Assembly (NCBI GenBank): GCA_002779995.1
Contig: PEWX01000030.1
Coordinates: forward strand, 21,249-85,248
Source of the DNA: Piscirickettsiaceae bacterium CG07_land_8_20_14_0_80_44_28
Lineage (GTDB): Bacteria > Pseudomonadota > Gammaproteobacteria > Thiomicrospirales > Thiomicrospiraceae
Direction: 5' to 3'
Length of the DNA: 64,000 nucleotides
Shown: positions 21,360 to 30,954 of the stretch, one piece after another
Layout of the letters: each line of letters begins with the position of its first letter
Position numbering within the stretch: position 1 is the first letter of the stretch
Program-made: the position numbers and the translations under genes
Notes under the pieces: generated by a model
The model's input: only the letters and a program-made list of their open reading frames with translations
Told to the model about the DNA's origin: nothing
Databases searched by the model: none

Positions 21360-22598
21360 TTAAACTTTTCCAAAAACCAGGGTGGCGTTGGTGCCGCCAA
21401 ATCCAAGAGAGTTTGAAAGGGCATAATCAATTTTTGCTTGACGGGCTTCACCTGGCACAAAGTCTAAATCGCAACCTTCAGCAGGCGTTTGCAGATTCAT
21501 CGTAGGCGGCATCACTTGATCCTGTATGGCCAATGCCGTAAACACCGCTTCCATTGCCCCGGCAGCGCCCAGCGCATGCCCTGTCATTGATTTGGTTGAA
21601 CTCATTGCCAATTGATAAGCATGATCTCCAAAAACACTTTTAATGGCACTGGCTTCACAAACATCGCCCGCCGGCGTCGAAGTCCCGTGCGCATTGATAT
21701 AATCAATTTGATCAGGATTCAGCCCTGCGTTACGCAAGGCATTTTTAACGCATCTTGCTCCGCCTTCTCCTCCGTCTGCCGGTTTAGTCATGTGAAAAGC
21801 ATCGCCACTCATACCAAACCCAACAATCTCACAATAGATTTTCGCGCCACGCGCTTTGGCATGTTCATATTCTTCCAACATCACGGCCCCGGCGCCATCG
21901 CTTAAAACAAACCCATCTCGATCTTTATCCCAAGGACGACTGGCCGTTTGTGGATCATCATTGCGGGTTGACAAGGCTTTCGCCGCTGCAAACCCGGCAA
22001 CCCCCAACGGGGTAGTTGCATATTCGGCTCCACCGGCAACCATCGCCTCAGCGTCGCCAAATTGGATCATTCGATAGGCATCACCAATACTGTGAGTTCC
22101 GGTTGCACAAGCCGTTCCAATCGCTATATTCGGGCCTTTCAAGCCATAAAGAATCGATAAATTTCCTGAAATCATATTAATAATCGAGCTGGGCACAAAA
22201 AAAGGTGAGACGCGACGTGGGCCTGATTTTGCTAAGATCGCGTGTTGCTTCTCAATTGATCCAATCCCGCCAATGCCGGAACCGATAGAGACACCAATCT
22301 GAGTCGCGTTCTGTTCGGTAATGTCCAAGCCGGAATCTTCAATTGCCTGAATCCCGGCTGCCATACCATAATGAATGAACGGATCCATTTTTCTCGCTTC
22401 TTTTGCGCTAAGGTAATCAGTGACGTCAAACCCTTTAATTTCTCCACCAAACTTAACGGCAAAAGCCGTGGTGTCAAAGCGGCTTAAAAAATCAATGCCA
22501 CTGACGCCTGCTAATAGCTTTGACCAAGTCTGATCAACGGTATTTCCTAAAGGGGTAACACAACCGACCCCCGTAACAACAACACGACGCAAATCCAT
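21360..22598 (-). CDS. fabF: Beta-ketoacyl-ACP synthase II
   Basis: [35 protein letters not shown]... [17 protein letters not shown]. Confidence 0.98.
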   Translation of the reverse strand: MDLRRVVVTGVGCVTPLGNTVDQTWSKLLAGVSGIDFLSRFDTTAFAVKFGGEIKGFDVTDYLSAKEARKMDPFIHYGMAAGIQAIEDSGLDITEQNATQIGVSIGSGIGGIGSIEKQHAILAKSGPRRVSPFFVPSSIINMISGNLSILYGLKGPNIAIGTACATGTHSIGDAYRMIQFGDAEAMVAGGAEYATTPLGVAGFAAAKALSTRNDDPQTASRPWDKDRDGFVLSDGAGAVMLEEYEHAKARGAKIYCEIVGFGMSGDAFHMTKPADGGEGGARCVKNALRNAGLNPDQIDYINAHGTSTPAGDVCEASAIKSVFGDHAYQLAMSSTKSMTGHALGAAGAMEAVFTALAIQDQVMPPTMNLQTPAEGCDLDFVPGEARQAKIDYALSNSLGFGGTNATLVFGKV

Positions 22599-22700
22599 AT
22601 GCAATCCTTATCAAATGGTAAACTCACTTTGGCTACTATCATTAAATCACTTAACGGTTTAAATCACTTAATCATCGGTAACCTTTTAAAAAAGGTTTTA

Positions 22701-22791
22701 AAGAGACCTTTGCACGAAGTGGATCCACGAATAAAAAGGGTTAAAATTTCCCACATTTTTGTTTTGCGCCCCACTTATGCAAAGATCTCTT
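22701..22791. repeat. MITE-like inverted-repeat element, copy A
   Basis: Ends aagagacctttgcac / tatgcaaagatctctt; its reverse complement aligns along most of its length with copy B (38008-38097), sharing gcgcAaaacaaaaat...ttttaacc.tttttattcg. Confidence 0.8.
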
Positions 22792-22799
22792 AAAAACAA

Positions 22800-22826
22800 A
22801 AAAAGCCGTCAAGACGGCTTTTTTGA
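22800..22826. terminator. Rho-independent terminator between acpP and fabF
   Basis: aaaaaaagccgtcaagacggcttttttg: GC stem with flanking A/T tracts. Confidence 0.85.
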
Positions 22827-22846
22827 ATAGGCTTTCAATCTGGTTA

Positions 22847-23080
22847 TTACAAGTTAGCTTCTACATAAGCGGTTGCTTGTGCCAAAGTTGAGATTTTTTC
22901 AGCTTCTTCATCTGGAATTTCGCAATCAAATTCTTCTTCTAAAGCCATTACCAACTCAACGGTGTCTAGTGAGTCTGCCCCTAGATCATCAATAAATGAC
23001 GCATCAGCGGTCACTTGATCTTCTTCAACACCCAACTGCTCAACAACAATCTTTTTGACGCGATCTTCAATACTGCTCAT
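22847..23080 (-). CDS. acpP: Acyl carrier protein
   Basis: [51 protein letters not shown]. Confidence 0.99.
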   Translation of the reverse strand: MSSIEDRVKKIVVEQLGVEEDQVTADASFIDDLGADSLDTVELVMALEEEFDCEIPDEEAEKISTLAQATAYVEANL

Positions 23081-23236
23081 GAAACCTTCTCCAGTTTTCT
23101 ATTAATTAAAATAATTTCGTTAAAAAATTTTGCTCATTTTCGCCTTAGTTGGCTTTTTTTTCAAGCTATTTTATTCACTAATTCACACTTCGTTTCCAAA
23201 TCGACTGAAAACCGGTTGGTGAAAAAAATTAAAACC

Positions 23237-23983
23237 CTAAACCATCACCATGCCACCATTGACATTCAAGGTTTGACCCGTGATATAAGAACCACCGGGT
23301 GAGGCTAAAAAAGTCACCATTTTAGCGATGTCTTCGGGAGCGCCTAAACGCTTTAACGGAATTTGCTGAATTAAGGCTTCTCGTTGCGCTTCCGGCAGAG
23401 ATTTGGTCATATCCGTATCAATAAAACCGGGCGCAACGGTATTGACTGTTACATTCTTGGAACCAATTTCTCTCGCCAAAGATTTGGTAAAGCCCATAAT
23501 GCCCGCCTTGGCTGCGGCATAATTAGTTTGACCCGCATTTCCCATCACGCCGACAACCGAGGCAATATTAATAATCGCCCCTTCTTTCGCTTTCATCATG
23601 CCGCGAAGGCAGGCTTTTGAAACACGATAGACCGAACTTAAATTGGTATCAATAATAGCATCCCATTCATCGTCTTTCATTCGCATCAATAAATTATCGC
23701 GGGTAATTCCAGCATTATTCACCAAAATGGTAGGGGTTCCAAACGCTTCTACCACTTCCGCCAGTACGCTGACAACCTGTTCTGCATTCGTTACGTCCAA
23801 ACATTTACCACCGCCATTAAACCCGGATGACTGTATATAGTCTGTAATGGCTTGCGCGCCTTTCTCTGAAGTTGCTGTGCCAATAACAATCGCACCACTT
23901 TCAGCCAAATCTAATGCAATCGCTTTTCCAATCCCACGACTGGCACCGGTCACAAATGCAATTTTTCCAGAAATCATATCCAT
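23237..23983 (-). CDS. fabG: 3-oxoacyl-ACP reductase
   Basis: GKIAFVTGASRGIGKAIALDLAESGA...NYAAAKAGIMGFTKSLAREIGSKNVTVNTVAPGFIDTDM. Confidence 0.97.
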   Translation of the reverse strand: MDMISGKIAFVTGASRGIGKAIALDLAESGAIVIGTATSEKGAQAITDYIQSSGFNGGGKCLDVTNAEQVVSVLAEVVEAFGTPTILVNNAGITRDNLLMRMKDDEWDAIIDTNLSSVYRVSKACLRGMMKAKEGAIINIASVVGVMGNAGQTNYAAAKAGIMGFTKSLAREIGSKNVTVNTVAPGFIDTDMTKSLPEAQREALIQQIPLKRLGAPEDIAKMVTFLASPGGSYITGQTLNVNGGMVMV

Positions 23984-23986
23984 TCC

Positions 23987-24919
23987 TTACAATGTTTCAA
24001 GAGATGCGTTAAGTGTAGCGGAATCATAAACCGCTTGCATCCCCATTTTTCGATCAATACGACGATTCAATCCCATCAAAACCTTTCCAGGCCCCAACTC
24101 ATACAAACGATCAACCCCATTTTGGCGCATTTTTTCAATGGTCTTAACCCATTGTACGGGGCGGTATAACTGTTCCACCAAAGCTTGCTTAATCTGTTGA
24201 ACATCTTCAAAGGACGCCACACTGGCATTATGAATCACAGGAATGGTTGGCACTTCAAACGACATATCGGCTAAAGATTGCGCGAGACTTTCTGCGGCGG
24301 GCTTCATTAAAGAACAATGCGATGGCACACTAACAGCCAGAGGAACCACACGCTTTGCCCCTGCATCCGTGAACAATGACAAGGCAGCATCAACAGCGGC
24401 TTTATCTCCCGCGATCACAACCTGCCCGGGAGAATTAAAGTTGACAGCCTCTAAAACACCCTTTGTCTTTGAGACTTCTGCACAAATTTCAATAATCTGA
24501 TCATCTTCCAACCCTAAAACAGCTGCCATCCCTCCTTGCCCGGCAGGAACCGCCGATTGCATCAACCGTCCCCGCTCTGCAACCAATTGTGCACCTTGAG
24601 ATAAAGTCATAACACCCGCAGCAACCAAAGCAGAATATTCACCTAAAGAATGACCTGCTAAATAGGTGGGCGATAAGGTTTTAATGGCCGCCAGAGCACG
24701 CCAAGTCGCAATACCGGCTGTCAGCATAGCCGGCTGAGTTATATCTGTCCGGTTCAATTGATCTTCAGGCCCATGTTGAACCAATTGCCATAAATCATAC
24801 CCTAAAGCATCAGACGCTTCTTGAAAGGTTTCTAATACCACAGGATGGTGTTGGGCTAAATCGGCCAACATGCCTACTGACTGTGACCCTTGACCCGGAA
24901 AGACGAATGCATAAGACAT
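23987..24919 (-). CDS. fabD: Malonyl-CoA:ACP transacylase
   Basis: MSYAFVFPGQGSQSVGMLADL...LAGHSLGEYSALVAAGVM. Confidence 0.97.
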   Translation of the reverse strand: MSYAFVFPGQGSQSVGMLADLAQHHPVVLETFQEASDALGYDLWQLVQHGPEDQLNRTDITQPAMLTAGIATWRALAAIKTLSPTYLAGHSLGEYSALVAAGVMTLSQGAQLVAERGRLMQSAVPAGQGGMAAVLGLEDDQIIEICAEVSKTKGVLEAVNFNSPGQVVIAGDKAAVDAALSLFTDAGAKRVVPLAVSVPSHCSLMKPAAESLAQSLADMSFEVPTIPVIHNASVASFEDVQQIKQALVEQLYRPVQWVKTIEKMRQNGVDRLYELGPGKVLMGLNRRIDRKMGMQAVYDSATLNASLETL

Positions 24920-24931
24920 AAAAATTCCTTT

Positions 24932-25909
24932 TTAAAACTGAATCAGCGCTGATCCCCAAGTAAATCCACCCCCAAAAGCTTCCAGCAATAAGGTCTGTCC
25001 TTTTAGAATTCTGCCATCTCTAACCGCCTCATTCAAAGCTAATGGAATGGAAGCACTGGAGGTATTGGCGTGCTTATTAACCGTAATGACCGTTTGCTGG
25101 TCTGTTAATTTCAACTTGCGTGCTGTCGCTTTAATAATGCGTAAATTGGCTTGGTGTGGAATCAACCAATCGATTTGCTCTTTTTGCATCTGATTGGCTT
25201 CTAAGGTTTCCAGAGCGATTTGACTGAGGGTATTCACGGCGATCTTAAATACCTCATTCCCCTTCATCGACATGGTTCTTTCTGCAATGTCATCGGTTTG
25301 AGGACGCTTTGAAGGCCCGGAAGGCACATGCAACAAGGTTTCATATTGGCCATCTGCGTGTAGGTGTGTCGATAAAATCCCCGTTTCACCTGACGCTTCT
25401 AGCACCACTGCCCCGGCACCATCACCAAATAAAACACAGGTATTGCGATCTTGCCAATTGGTAATTCGAGATAAGGTTTCTGACCCAACCACCAAAACAC
25501 GTTTTGCCATACCCGTTTTGATATACTGATCCGCAACACTCAAAGCATAAATGAATCCGGTACACACGGCCTGTATATCAAATGCAGGCGCGCCATGATT
25601 ACCTAAACGAGCCTGTAAAAGTGTCGCCGTACCGGGAAAAACCTTATCGGGGGTTGTCGTTGCAACCAAGATCATATCTAATTGATCTGCCGAAATTTTG
25701 GCCATTTCCATGGCCTGTAAAGCTGCTTTTTCTGCTAAATCACAGGTTGTCTCATCAGGCGCAGCAATACGCCTTTCTTCTATGCCGGTTCTTTCTCGAA
25801 TCCAGGCATCACTGGTTTCAACCATTGATTCTAAATCCAGGTTGGTCATCACTCTTTCTGGGAGGTAGCCACCGGTACCGATTATTCGACTATATATTTT
25901 TTGACTCAT
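24932..25909 (-). CDS. fabH: Beta-ketoacyl-ACP synthase III
   Basis: MSQKIYSRIIGTGGYLPERVMTNLDLE...IQAVCTGFIYALSVAD...IPHQANLRI. Confidence 0.97.
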   Translation of the reverse strand: MSQKIYSRIIGTGGYLPERVMTNLDLESMVETSDAWIRERTGIEERRIAAPDETTCDLAEKAALQAMEMAKISADQLDMILVATTTPDKVFPGTATLLQARLGNHGAPAFDIQAVCTGFIYALSVADQYIKTGMAKRVLVVGSETLSRITNWQDRNTCVLFGDGAGAVVLEASGETGILSTHLHADGQYETLLHVPSGPSKRPQTDDIAERTMSMKGNEVFKIAVNTLSQIALETLEANQMQKEQIDWLIPHQANLRIIKATARKLKLTDQQTVITVNKHANTSSASIPLALNEAVRDGRILKGQTLLLEAFGGGFTWGSALIQF

Positions 25910-25971
25910 AATTTCCGCTTTAAAAAGAATAGATACACTATTGGGCACCTCGATAAACCCGGATAATTCAT

Positions 25972-26048
25972 ACAGTTGCACCGGGCTAGCGCAACCCCAT
26001 AACCCACTTCACCATTTTTATTCGTGTAGCCATCTCGTGCAAAGGTTT
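25972..26048. repeat. Degenerate MITE-like element, copy D
   Basis: Right half accatttttattcgtgtagccatctcgtgcaaaggt matches copy B accatttttattcgggacgccatcttgcacaaagg; left end is degraded. Confidence 0.55.
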
Positions 26049-27091
26049 CACTTTATTTTTGCCGCTTCATCAGAAGCTTTTTGCTGGTCATCTAAAATGG
26101 TTTTCACCTTAACGGCAATCAGATCCGGAACATTTTTCAGCGTTTCCAATCTTGCCTCAGCAATGGCATAAAAAAATGAAAACTTATCTGCACCGCCGTG
26201 ACTTTTAATCACAATCTTTCGCAAGCCGAGGAAGGATGCGCCATTATAGCGTCTTGGATCAACTTTTTCTTTAAAAGCTTTTAATACAGGCATGACCAAA
26301 AGCCCGGCTAACCGAGTCAGGACATTTCGATTAAAGGCTTCTCGTAAATAAAAAGAGATCATTTTTGCGACACCTTCACTGGCTTTTAGCGCAATATTGC
26401 CATCAAAACCGTCACAAGAAACCACATCAACATTACCTTGGTAAATTTCATCCCCTTCGACATAACCCACGTAATTAATCGAGCTGGATTTCAACAACGT
26501 ATTGGCATCTTTAATACGCTGATGGCCTTTGATTTCTTCTTCACCAATATTTAACAAGCCAACGCGGGGTAATGGATTATTATCAACGGCCTCTGCCAGA
26601 GCGGATCCCATCACCGCAAATTGTGCGAGATTTTGTCCTACCGCCCCCACATTCGCACCCAGATCCAATAGATGCACATGACCTTTCATGGTCGGCATCT
26701 GGGTACAGATCGCGGGACGATCAATCCCCGGCAACGTTTTTAAGACGAATTTAGATATTGCCATTAATGCCCCGGTGTTCCCTGCACTGACACATGCTTG
26801 GGCTTGATCTTCTTTGACAAGATTCAGTGCAACGCGCATGGAGGATTGGCGCTTGTTACGCAGCGCCTTGGAAGGCAAGTCATCCATCTCGACAACCTGT
26901 TCGGCATGAACCACGTCAATCCGAGAAGTATCATAAGAATGCTTTGCTAACTCTGATTCAATCAAAGCCTGGTTGCCAACCAGAATTAGCGTGATATCAG
27001 AAAACTTAGTTAAAGCTTCAAGAGATGCGGGAATCGTCACTTGAACGCCGTGATCGCCCCCCATCGCATCTACAGCAATTTTGATACTCAA
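26048..27091 (-). CDS. plsX: Phosphate acyltransferase PlsX
   Basis: MSIKIAVDAMGGDHGVQVTIPASLEAL...; position in the fab cluster. Confidence 0.97.
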   Translation of the reverse strand: MSIKIAVDAMGGDHGVQVTIPASLEALTKFSDITLILVGNQALIESELAKHSYDTSRIDVVHAEQVVEMDDLPSKALRNKRQSSMRVALNLVKEDQAQACVSAGNTGALMAISKFVLKTLPGIDRPAICTQMPTMKGHVHLLDLGANVGAVGQNLAQFAVMGSALAEAVDNNPLPRVGLLNIGEEEIKGHQRIKDANTLLKSSSINYVGYVEGDEIYQGNVDVVSCDGFDGNIALKASEGVAKMISFYLREAFNRNVLTRLAGLLVMPVLKAFKEKVDPRRYNGASFLGLRKIVIKSHGGADKFSFFYAIAEARLETLKNVPDLIAVKVKTILDDQQKASDEAAKIK

Positions 27092-27251
27092 TTGATTATC
27101 CTAAACATTAACAACGAAATGAATTCATTCAAGAAAGGGAAAAACCGCAACAATGACGGTTTCTTACAGAAGGTGTACATCGATAAACAAAATGGGTGAC
27201 GCTTTCATGCGGCCATGAAATGACACCACCCAAAAGCTTCATCGAAAGGCA

Positions 27252-27425
27252 TTAACCTTTTTGAATCACTTTTTTACCTTTATAGAAACCATCTGCAGTG
27301 ACATGGTGACGGCGATGTAACTCACCCGTTGTTTCATCAACCGTAATAGCAGTTGTGGTTAGCGCATCGTGTGAACGACGCATACCACGTCTTGAAGGGG
27401 TTTTGCGACTTTTTTGAACAGCCAT
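27252..27425 (-). CDS. rpmF: 50S ribosomal protein L32 (not in the supplied ORF track)
   Basis: Hand translation [57 protein letters not shown]. Confidence 0.97.
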   Translation of the reverse strand: MAVQKSRKTPSRRGMRRSHDALTTTAITVDETTGELHRRHHVTADGFYKGKKVIQKG

Positions 27426-27452
27426 GTTAGTGTCTCCTGACGTTAATTTGGG

Positions 27453-28010
27453 TTATTTCTTTAATCCTTGCAATACTGCAAACGGATTTGGATTTTGGGT
27501 TAATTCGGCTTCCTGCTCAGACAAATTGCCTTCAACAAGATTCTCATAATCCATCGTGCTATTTTCATCAATCGGTGCCAAAGGAAGCTGAAGCAATAGT
27601 TCATCTTCGATCAACGAAATCAACGATACTTTTTCTGTTTCAAGCTCATAAACTTCCACTTCAGATGGCAAGTCTTTGGCCAAGGTCATTGATTCAACAA
27701 ACACGCCTGTTACAGCAGATTCAACGTCCAACTTAAAGGGCTTAAGCGATCTCTGGCACTCTAACTGAAATTGAGTCTTAACCTGCAAATCAAAAGCGTG
27801 CAGTTTAAATGCACGATGATAGTAAAAACGCACTGAGACTTCCACCGCTAAATCATCTGCAAACAGCAGTTTCTTCAAGCGTGAAAAATCTGCCTGATTG
27901 ACTCTTGCCGTATAATGTTTATTATGTTGAGCACAATAAACAGGATCAATTAAATCTGGAAGGTTATCAAACATGGCGCGCATAATACCCGCATTCTCTC
28001 TCAAAGTCAA
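27453..28010 (-). CDS. yceD: YceD/DUF177-family protein
   Basis: Acidic protein with ...FQLECQRSLKPFKLDVES..., directly upstream of rpmF, ending ...NPFAVLQGLKK. Confidence 0.88.
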   Translation of the reverse strand: MTLRENAGIMRAMFDNLPDLIDPVYCAQHNKHYTARVNQADFSRLKKLLFADDLAVEVSVRFYYHRAFKLHAFDLQVKTQFQLECQRSLKPFKLDVESAVTGVFVESMTLAKDLPSEVEVYELETEKVSLISLIEDELLLQLPLAPIDENSTMDYENLVEGNLSEQEAELTQNPNPFAVLQGLKK

Positions 28011-28075
28011 AATTTAAATAGCAATTACCTTCAACCCTAGACCAATTCAAACCTTAAAAAAAACAAAGGCCTAGC

Positions 28076-28672
28076 ATGACTCAACCAAACGCTTTTCCAC
28101 AAATCATTCTTGCTTCCACTTCCCCTTTTCGCAAGCAGCTTCTACAAAAACTTCAGATACCATTTGAAACTGCAAACCCGAAAGTGGACGAAACGCCTTT
28201 GGCAAATGAAACTGTTGGCGAAATGGTTAAGCGCCTTTCCGTAAAGAAAGCGCAAGCCATTGCCGCTCAACACCCGAATGCGATCATTATCGGCTCTGAT
28301 CAAAGTGCCGCTTTTCAAGGAAATCCCATTGGCAAACCCCTGACTCATTGCAAGGCTGTCGAACAACTACACCAATTTAATGGGCAGACCATTGAGTTTT
28401 TTACCGGACTCGCGGTTATAAATGGCTCCGACGCGACAACCTACCAAGCACTGGACGTGACTCAAGTTAAGTTTCGCCAACTCACGGAAACTGAAATCGA
28501 AAACTACCTCAGACTTGAAACCCCCTACCAATGCGCAGGCAGTTTTAAATCAGAAGGGTTGGGAATCACTTTATTTGAAAAAATTACCAACACAGACCCC
28601 AATGCATTAATTGGACTCCCTCTAATAGAGCTCACTTCATTATTAAAGCGTTGCGGAATTTCACTGCCTTAA
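28076..28672 (+). CDS. maf: Maf-family nucleotide pyrophosphatase
   Basis: QIILASTSPFRKQLLQKLQIPFETANPKVDE...IIGSDQSA...CAGSFKSEGLGI. Confidence 0.94.
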   Translation: MTQPNAFPQIILASTSPFRKQLLQKLQIPFETANPKVDETPLANETVGEMVKRLSVKKAQAIAAQHPNAIIIGSDQSAAFQGNPIGKPLTHCKAVEQLHQFNGQTIEFFTGLAVINGSDATTYQALDVTQVKFRQLTETEIENYLRLETPYQCAGSFKSEGLGITLFEKITNTDPNALIGLPLIELTSLLKRCGISLP

Positions 28673-28700
28673 GCTATCAGCATTGCTGATACATTAATTT

Positions 28701-29378
28701 CTATCTCACCAGATAAGGAGAAACCCGTTTTTTTAACCAGGCCTGCATGCTTATCAAGTCATCAAAAGTCGCGACGGGCTGATAAGACTGCAAAACTTCC
28801 AAATCATGCACACCATGACTTAAAGCAACACGATCCATCCCAATAACTTGAGCCATTTTCATATCATACTTGGTATCCCCCACCATCACCGCTTGCTCAA
28901 CACTCAAACCCAACGCCTCTAAAATTTGCTGCAACATTAATGGACTAGGCTTGGACTCAGCCTCCACCGGCGTGCGTGTAATATCAAAATAATCGGTATA
29001 GGCCAATTCAGTCAAAACATGATCCAAGCCCCGCCGACTCTTTCCCGTTGCAATGGCTAACTTAACGCCTGAGGATTTAAGACCCTGCAATAATACTTCA
29101 GCCCCCTCAAAAGGCATCATTGGTACCGACGATTGATTTAAAAAACACGCTGTATAGCTTTTTGCCATTAATGCAATGGCTTCATCTGACGCCTCTGGAT
29201 AAAGGGATAAAATGGCTTTATCCAAACTCAAGCCAATAATTTGCTTAGATTCATCGTAAGATAAAATAGGTAACTGTGCTTGCTGCGCTGCCACCTGAAT
29301 CGAGGCCACAATCCGTGCCTCAGAATTCATTAAAGTACCATCCCAATCAAAAATCACACATTGATATTGAGGTCTCAT
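28701..29378 (-). CDS. HAD-family hydrolase (phosphoglycolate phosphatase-like)
   Basis: CVIFDWDGTLMNSEARIVASIQ...AIATGKSRRGLD...MVGDTKYDMKMAQ; overlaps rluC by 4 bp. Confidence 0.9.
   Translation of the reverse strand: MRPQYQCVIFDWDGTLMNSEARIVASIQVAAQQAQLPILSYDESKQIIGLSLDKAILSLYPEASDEAIALMAKSYTACFLNQSSVPMMPFEGAEVLLQGLKSSGVKLAIATGKSRRGLDHVLTELAYTDYFDITRTPVEAESKPSPLMLQQILEALGLSVEQAVMVGDTKYDMKMAQVIGMDRVALSHGVHDLEVLQSYQPVATFDDLISMQAWLKKRVSPYLVR
28737..28746 (-). repeat. One-mismatch copy (end of HAD hydrolase gene)
   Basis: CCAGGCCTGc on plus; minus gCAGGCCTGGttaaaaaaac. Confidence 0.7.
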
Positions 29379-30310
29379 CCACCTTCACCCAATCGTTCCA
29401 AAACCGTTTTAAAATCTGAATGTAAAGGGGCTTCAATCTCCATCCATTGCTGACTGACCGGGTGTAAAAACCCTAATAACCGGGCATGTAAAGCTAGGCG
29501 CTTCATTCCGAGTCCACGCGCCACCTTATTGGCATCTCGATCACCATACTTATCATCCCCGACAACGGGACATCCTTGTGACAGAGCATGCACTCTTATT
29601 TGATGGGTTCGTCCCGTTTTTAGGCGTACCGAAACCAAATCATAATGATTAAACTGCTGCTGAACCTTAAAATAACTCACTGAAGGCTTGCCTTGTGAAT
29701 CCACCTTTACCATCCGCTCTCCCGATTGCAGGGTATTTTTTAACAAAGGTAAATCCACTTTTTCAACGCCTTTAGGCCAATGCCCCTCTAGCAAAGCGAA
29801 ATAGATTTTAGTCATTTTATTTTCACGAATGTCGGCATGCAATGCTTTTAAAACCGATGCTTTTTTGGCCAGCAAAATACACCCTGAGGTATCCCGGTCT
29901 AAGCGATGCACCAACTCTAAACGCTTTGCTAAAGGGCGCAATGCCCTAACCACTTCGATTAATCCCCATTGAATACCACTACCGCCATGCACCGCAACAC
30001 CAGAGGGCTTATTAAGCACCATTAAATCGGCATCCTCATACAATATGGCTGCCTCAATGCGCTTCAACTGAGAAACGGGCACGTCTGACACCCTCTTTTC
30101 AGCAACCCGTATCGGCGGAACCCGAACGAGGTCCCCTTCACATAAACGGCTGTTCTGCTTAACCCGTCCCTTATTCACCCGTACTTCACCTTTGCGAATC
30201 ACGCGATAAATTAACGTTTTCGGGACTGAGCGATAATGGCGCATCAAAAAATTATCTATCCTTTGGCCAACATCCTCGGAGGTTACTTCGATAAAACGCA
30301 CACCTGACAT
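29375..30310 (-). CDS. rluC: 23S rRNA pseudouridine synthase RluC
   Basis: S4-like N-terminus; LELVHRLDRDTSGCILLAKK; divergent from rne as in many gammaproteobacteria. Confidence 0.94.
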   Translation of the reverse strand: MSGVRFIEVTSEDVGQRIDNFLMRHYRSVPKTLIYRVIRKGEVRVNKGRVKQNSRLCEGDLVRVPPIRVAEKRVSDVPVSQLKRIEAAILYEDADLMVLNKPSGVAVHGGSGIQWGLIEVVRALRPLAKRLELVHRLDRDTSGCILLAKKASVLKALHADIRENKMTKIYFALLEGHWPKGVEKVDLPLLKNTLQSGERMVKVDSQGKPSVSYFKVQQQFNHYDLVSVRLKTGRTHQIRVHALSQGCPVVGDDKYGDRDANKVARGLGMKRLALHARLLGFLHPVSQQWMEIEAPLHSDFKTVLERLGEGG

Positions 30311-30450
30311 ACAACCACCTACATTCCGTTTTTTGGTTCCGAGTATAACGAAACCGATTTTGATCATTTCAATTGTGCGATATTGTAGCTTAGTTTTGCT
30401 AAAGCCGAATACCGATAAACCGCTTACCAGATTCGGACTAAATATAAAAA

Positions 30451-30479
30451 TTGCATGGTGTGATTAGGAGTGGTATATT
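30451..30479 (+). promoter_or_regulatory. Candidate sigma70 promoter for rne
   Basis: TTGCAT - 17 bp - TATATT, about 475 nt upstream of the rne ATG. Confidence 0.6.
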
Positions 30480-30954
30480 ACCTGCGCATTAATTTAAATT
30501 TTAGATTTCTAAAACGCCTGTTTCAAAAGTGAAACACGCGTTAAAAATATTGTTAATCCTATAAACCAACAATATTTAAAAATTTTAACTTGAAGCACTA
30601 CAAGTAACTATTTTAAGTAGATTAAACACTAAGGGTCGCAGCCGCCAAACAGCGACGTTCATAAGACGACTTCTTAGTCATACGAGAACCCAATTTAGCT
30701 TAAAACAAGAGTCACCTTAGAAATTAATTAGAAGCGCAATACCGCAACGCTAATTGGCTAAGAGCTTTCAAATACACCGCTTTGCAAGCTCGATAAAAAA
30801 TACAGTCTCATATACTCGCAGCATTGACGCTTTCAAACCATAAAGCACTGACTCAATGCCTGACTGCAAAAGAAGCCGGAATACTCTTGTCTCGTCTTAA
30901 CTCTCCGCAAAATCAGTTCTGGTAGGCTTCCTTATACTACATAACGAGAACTGC

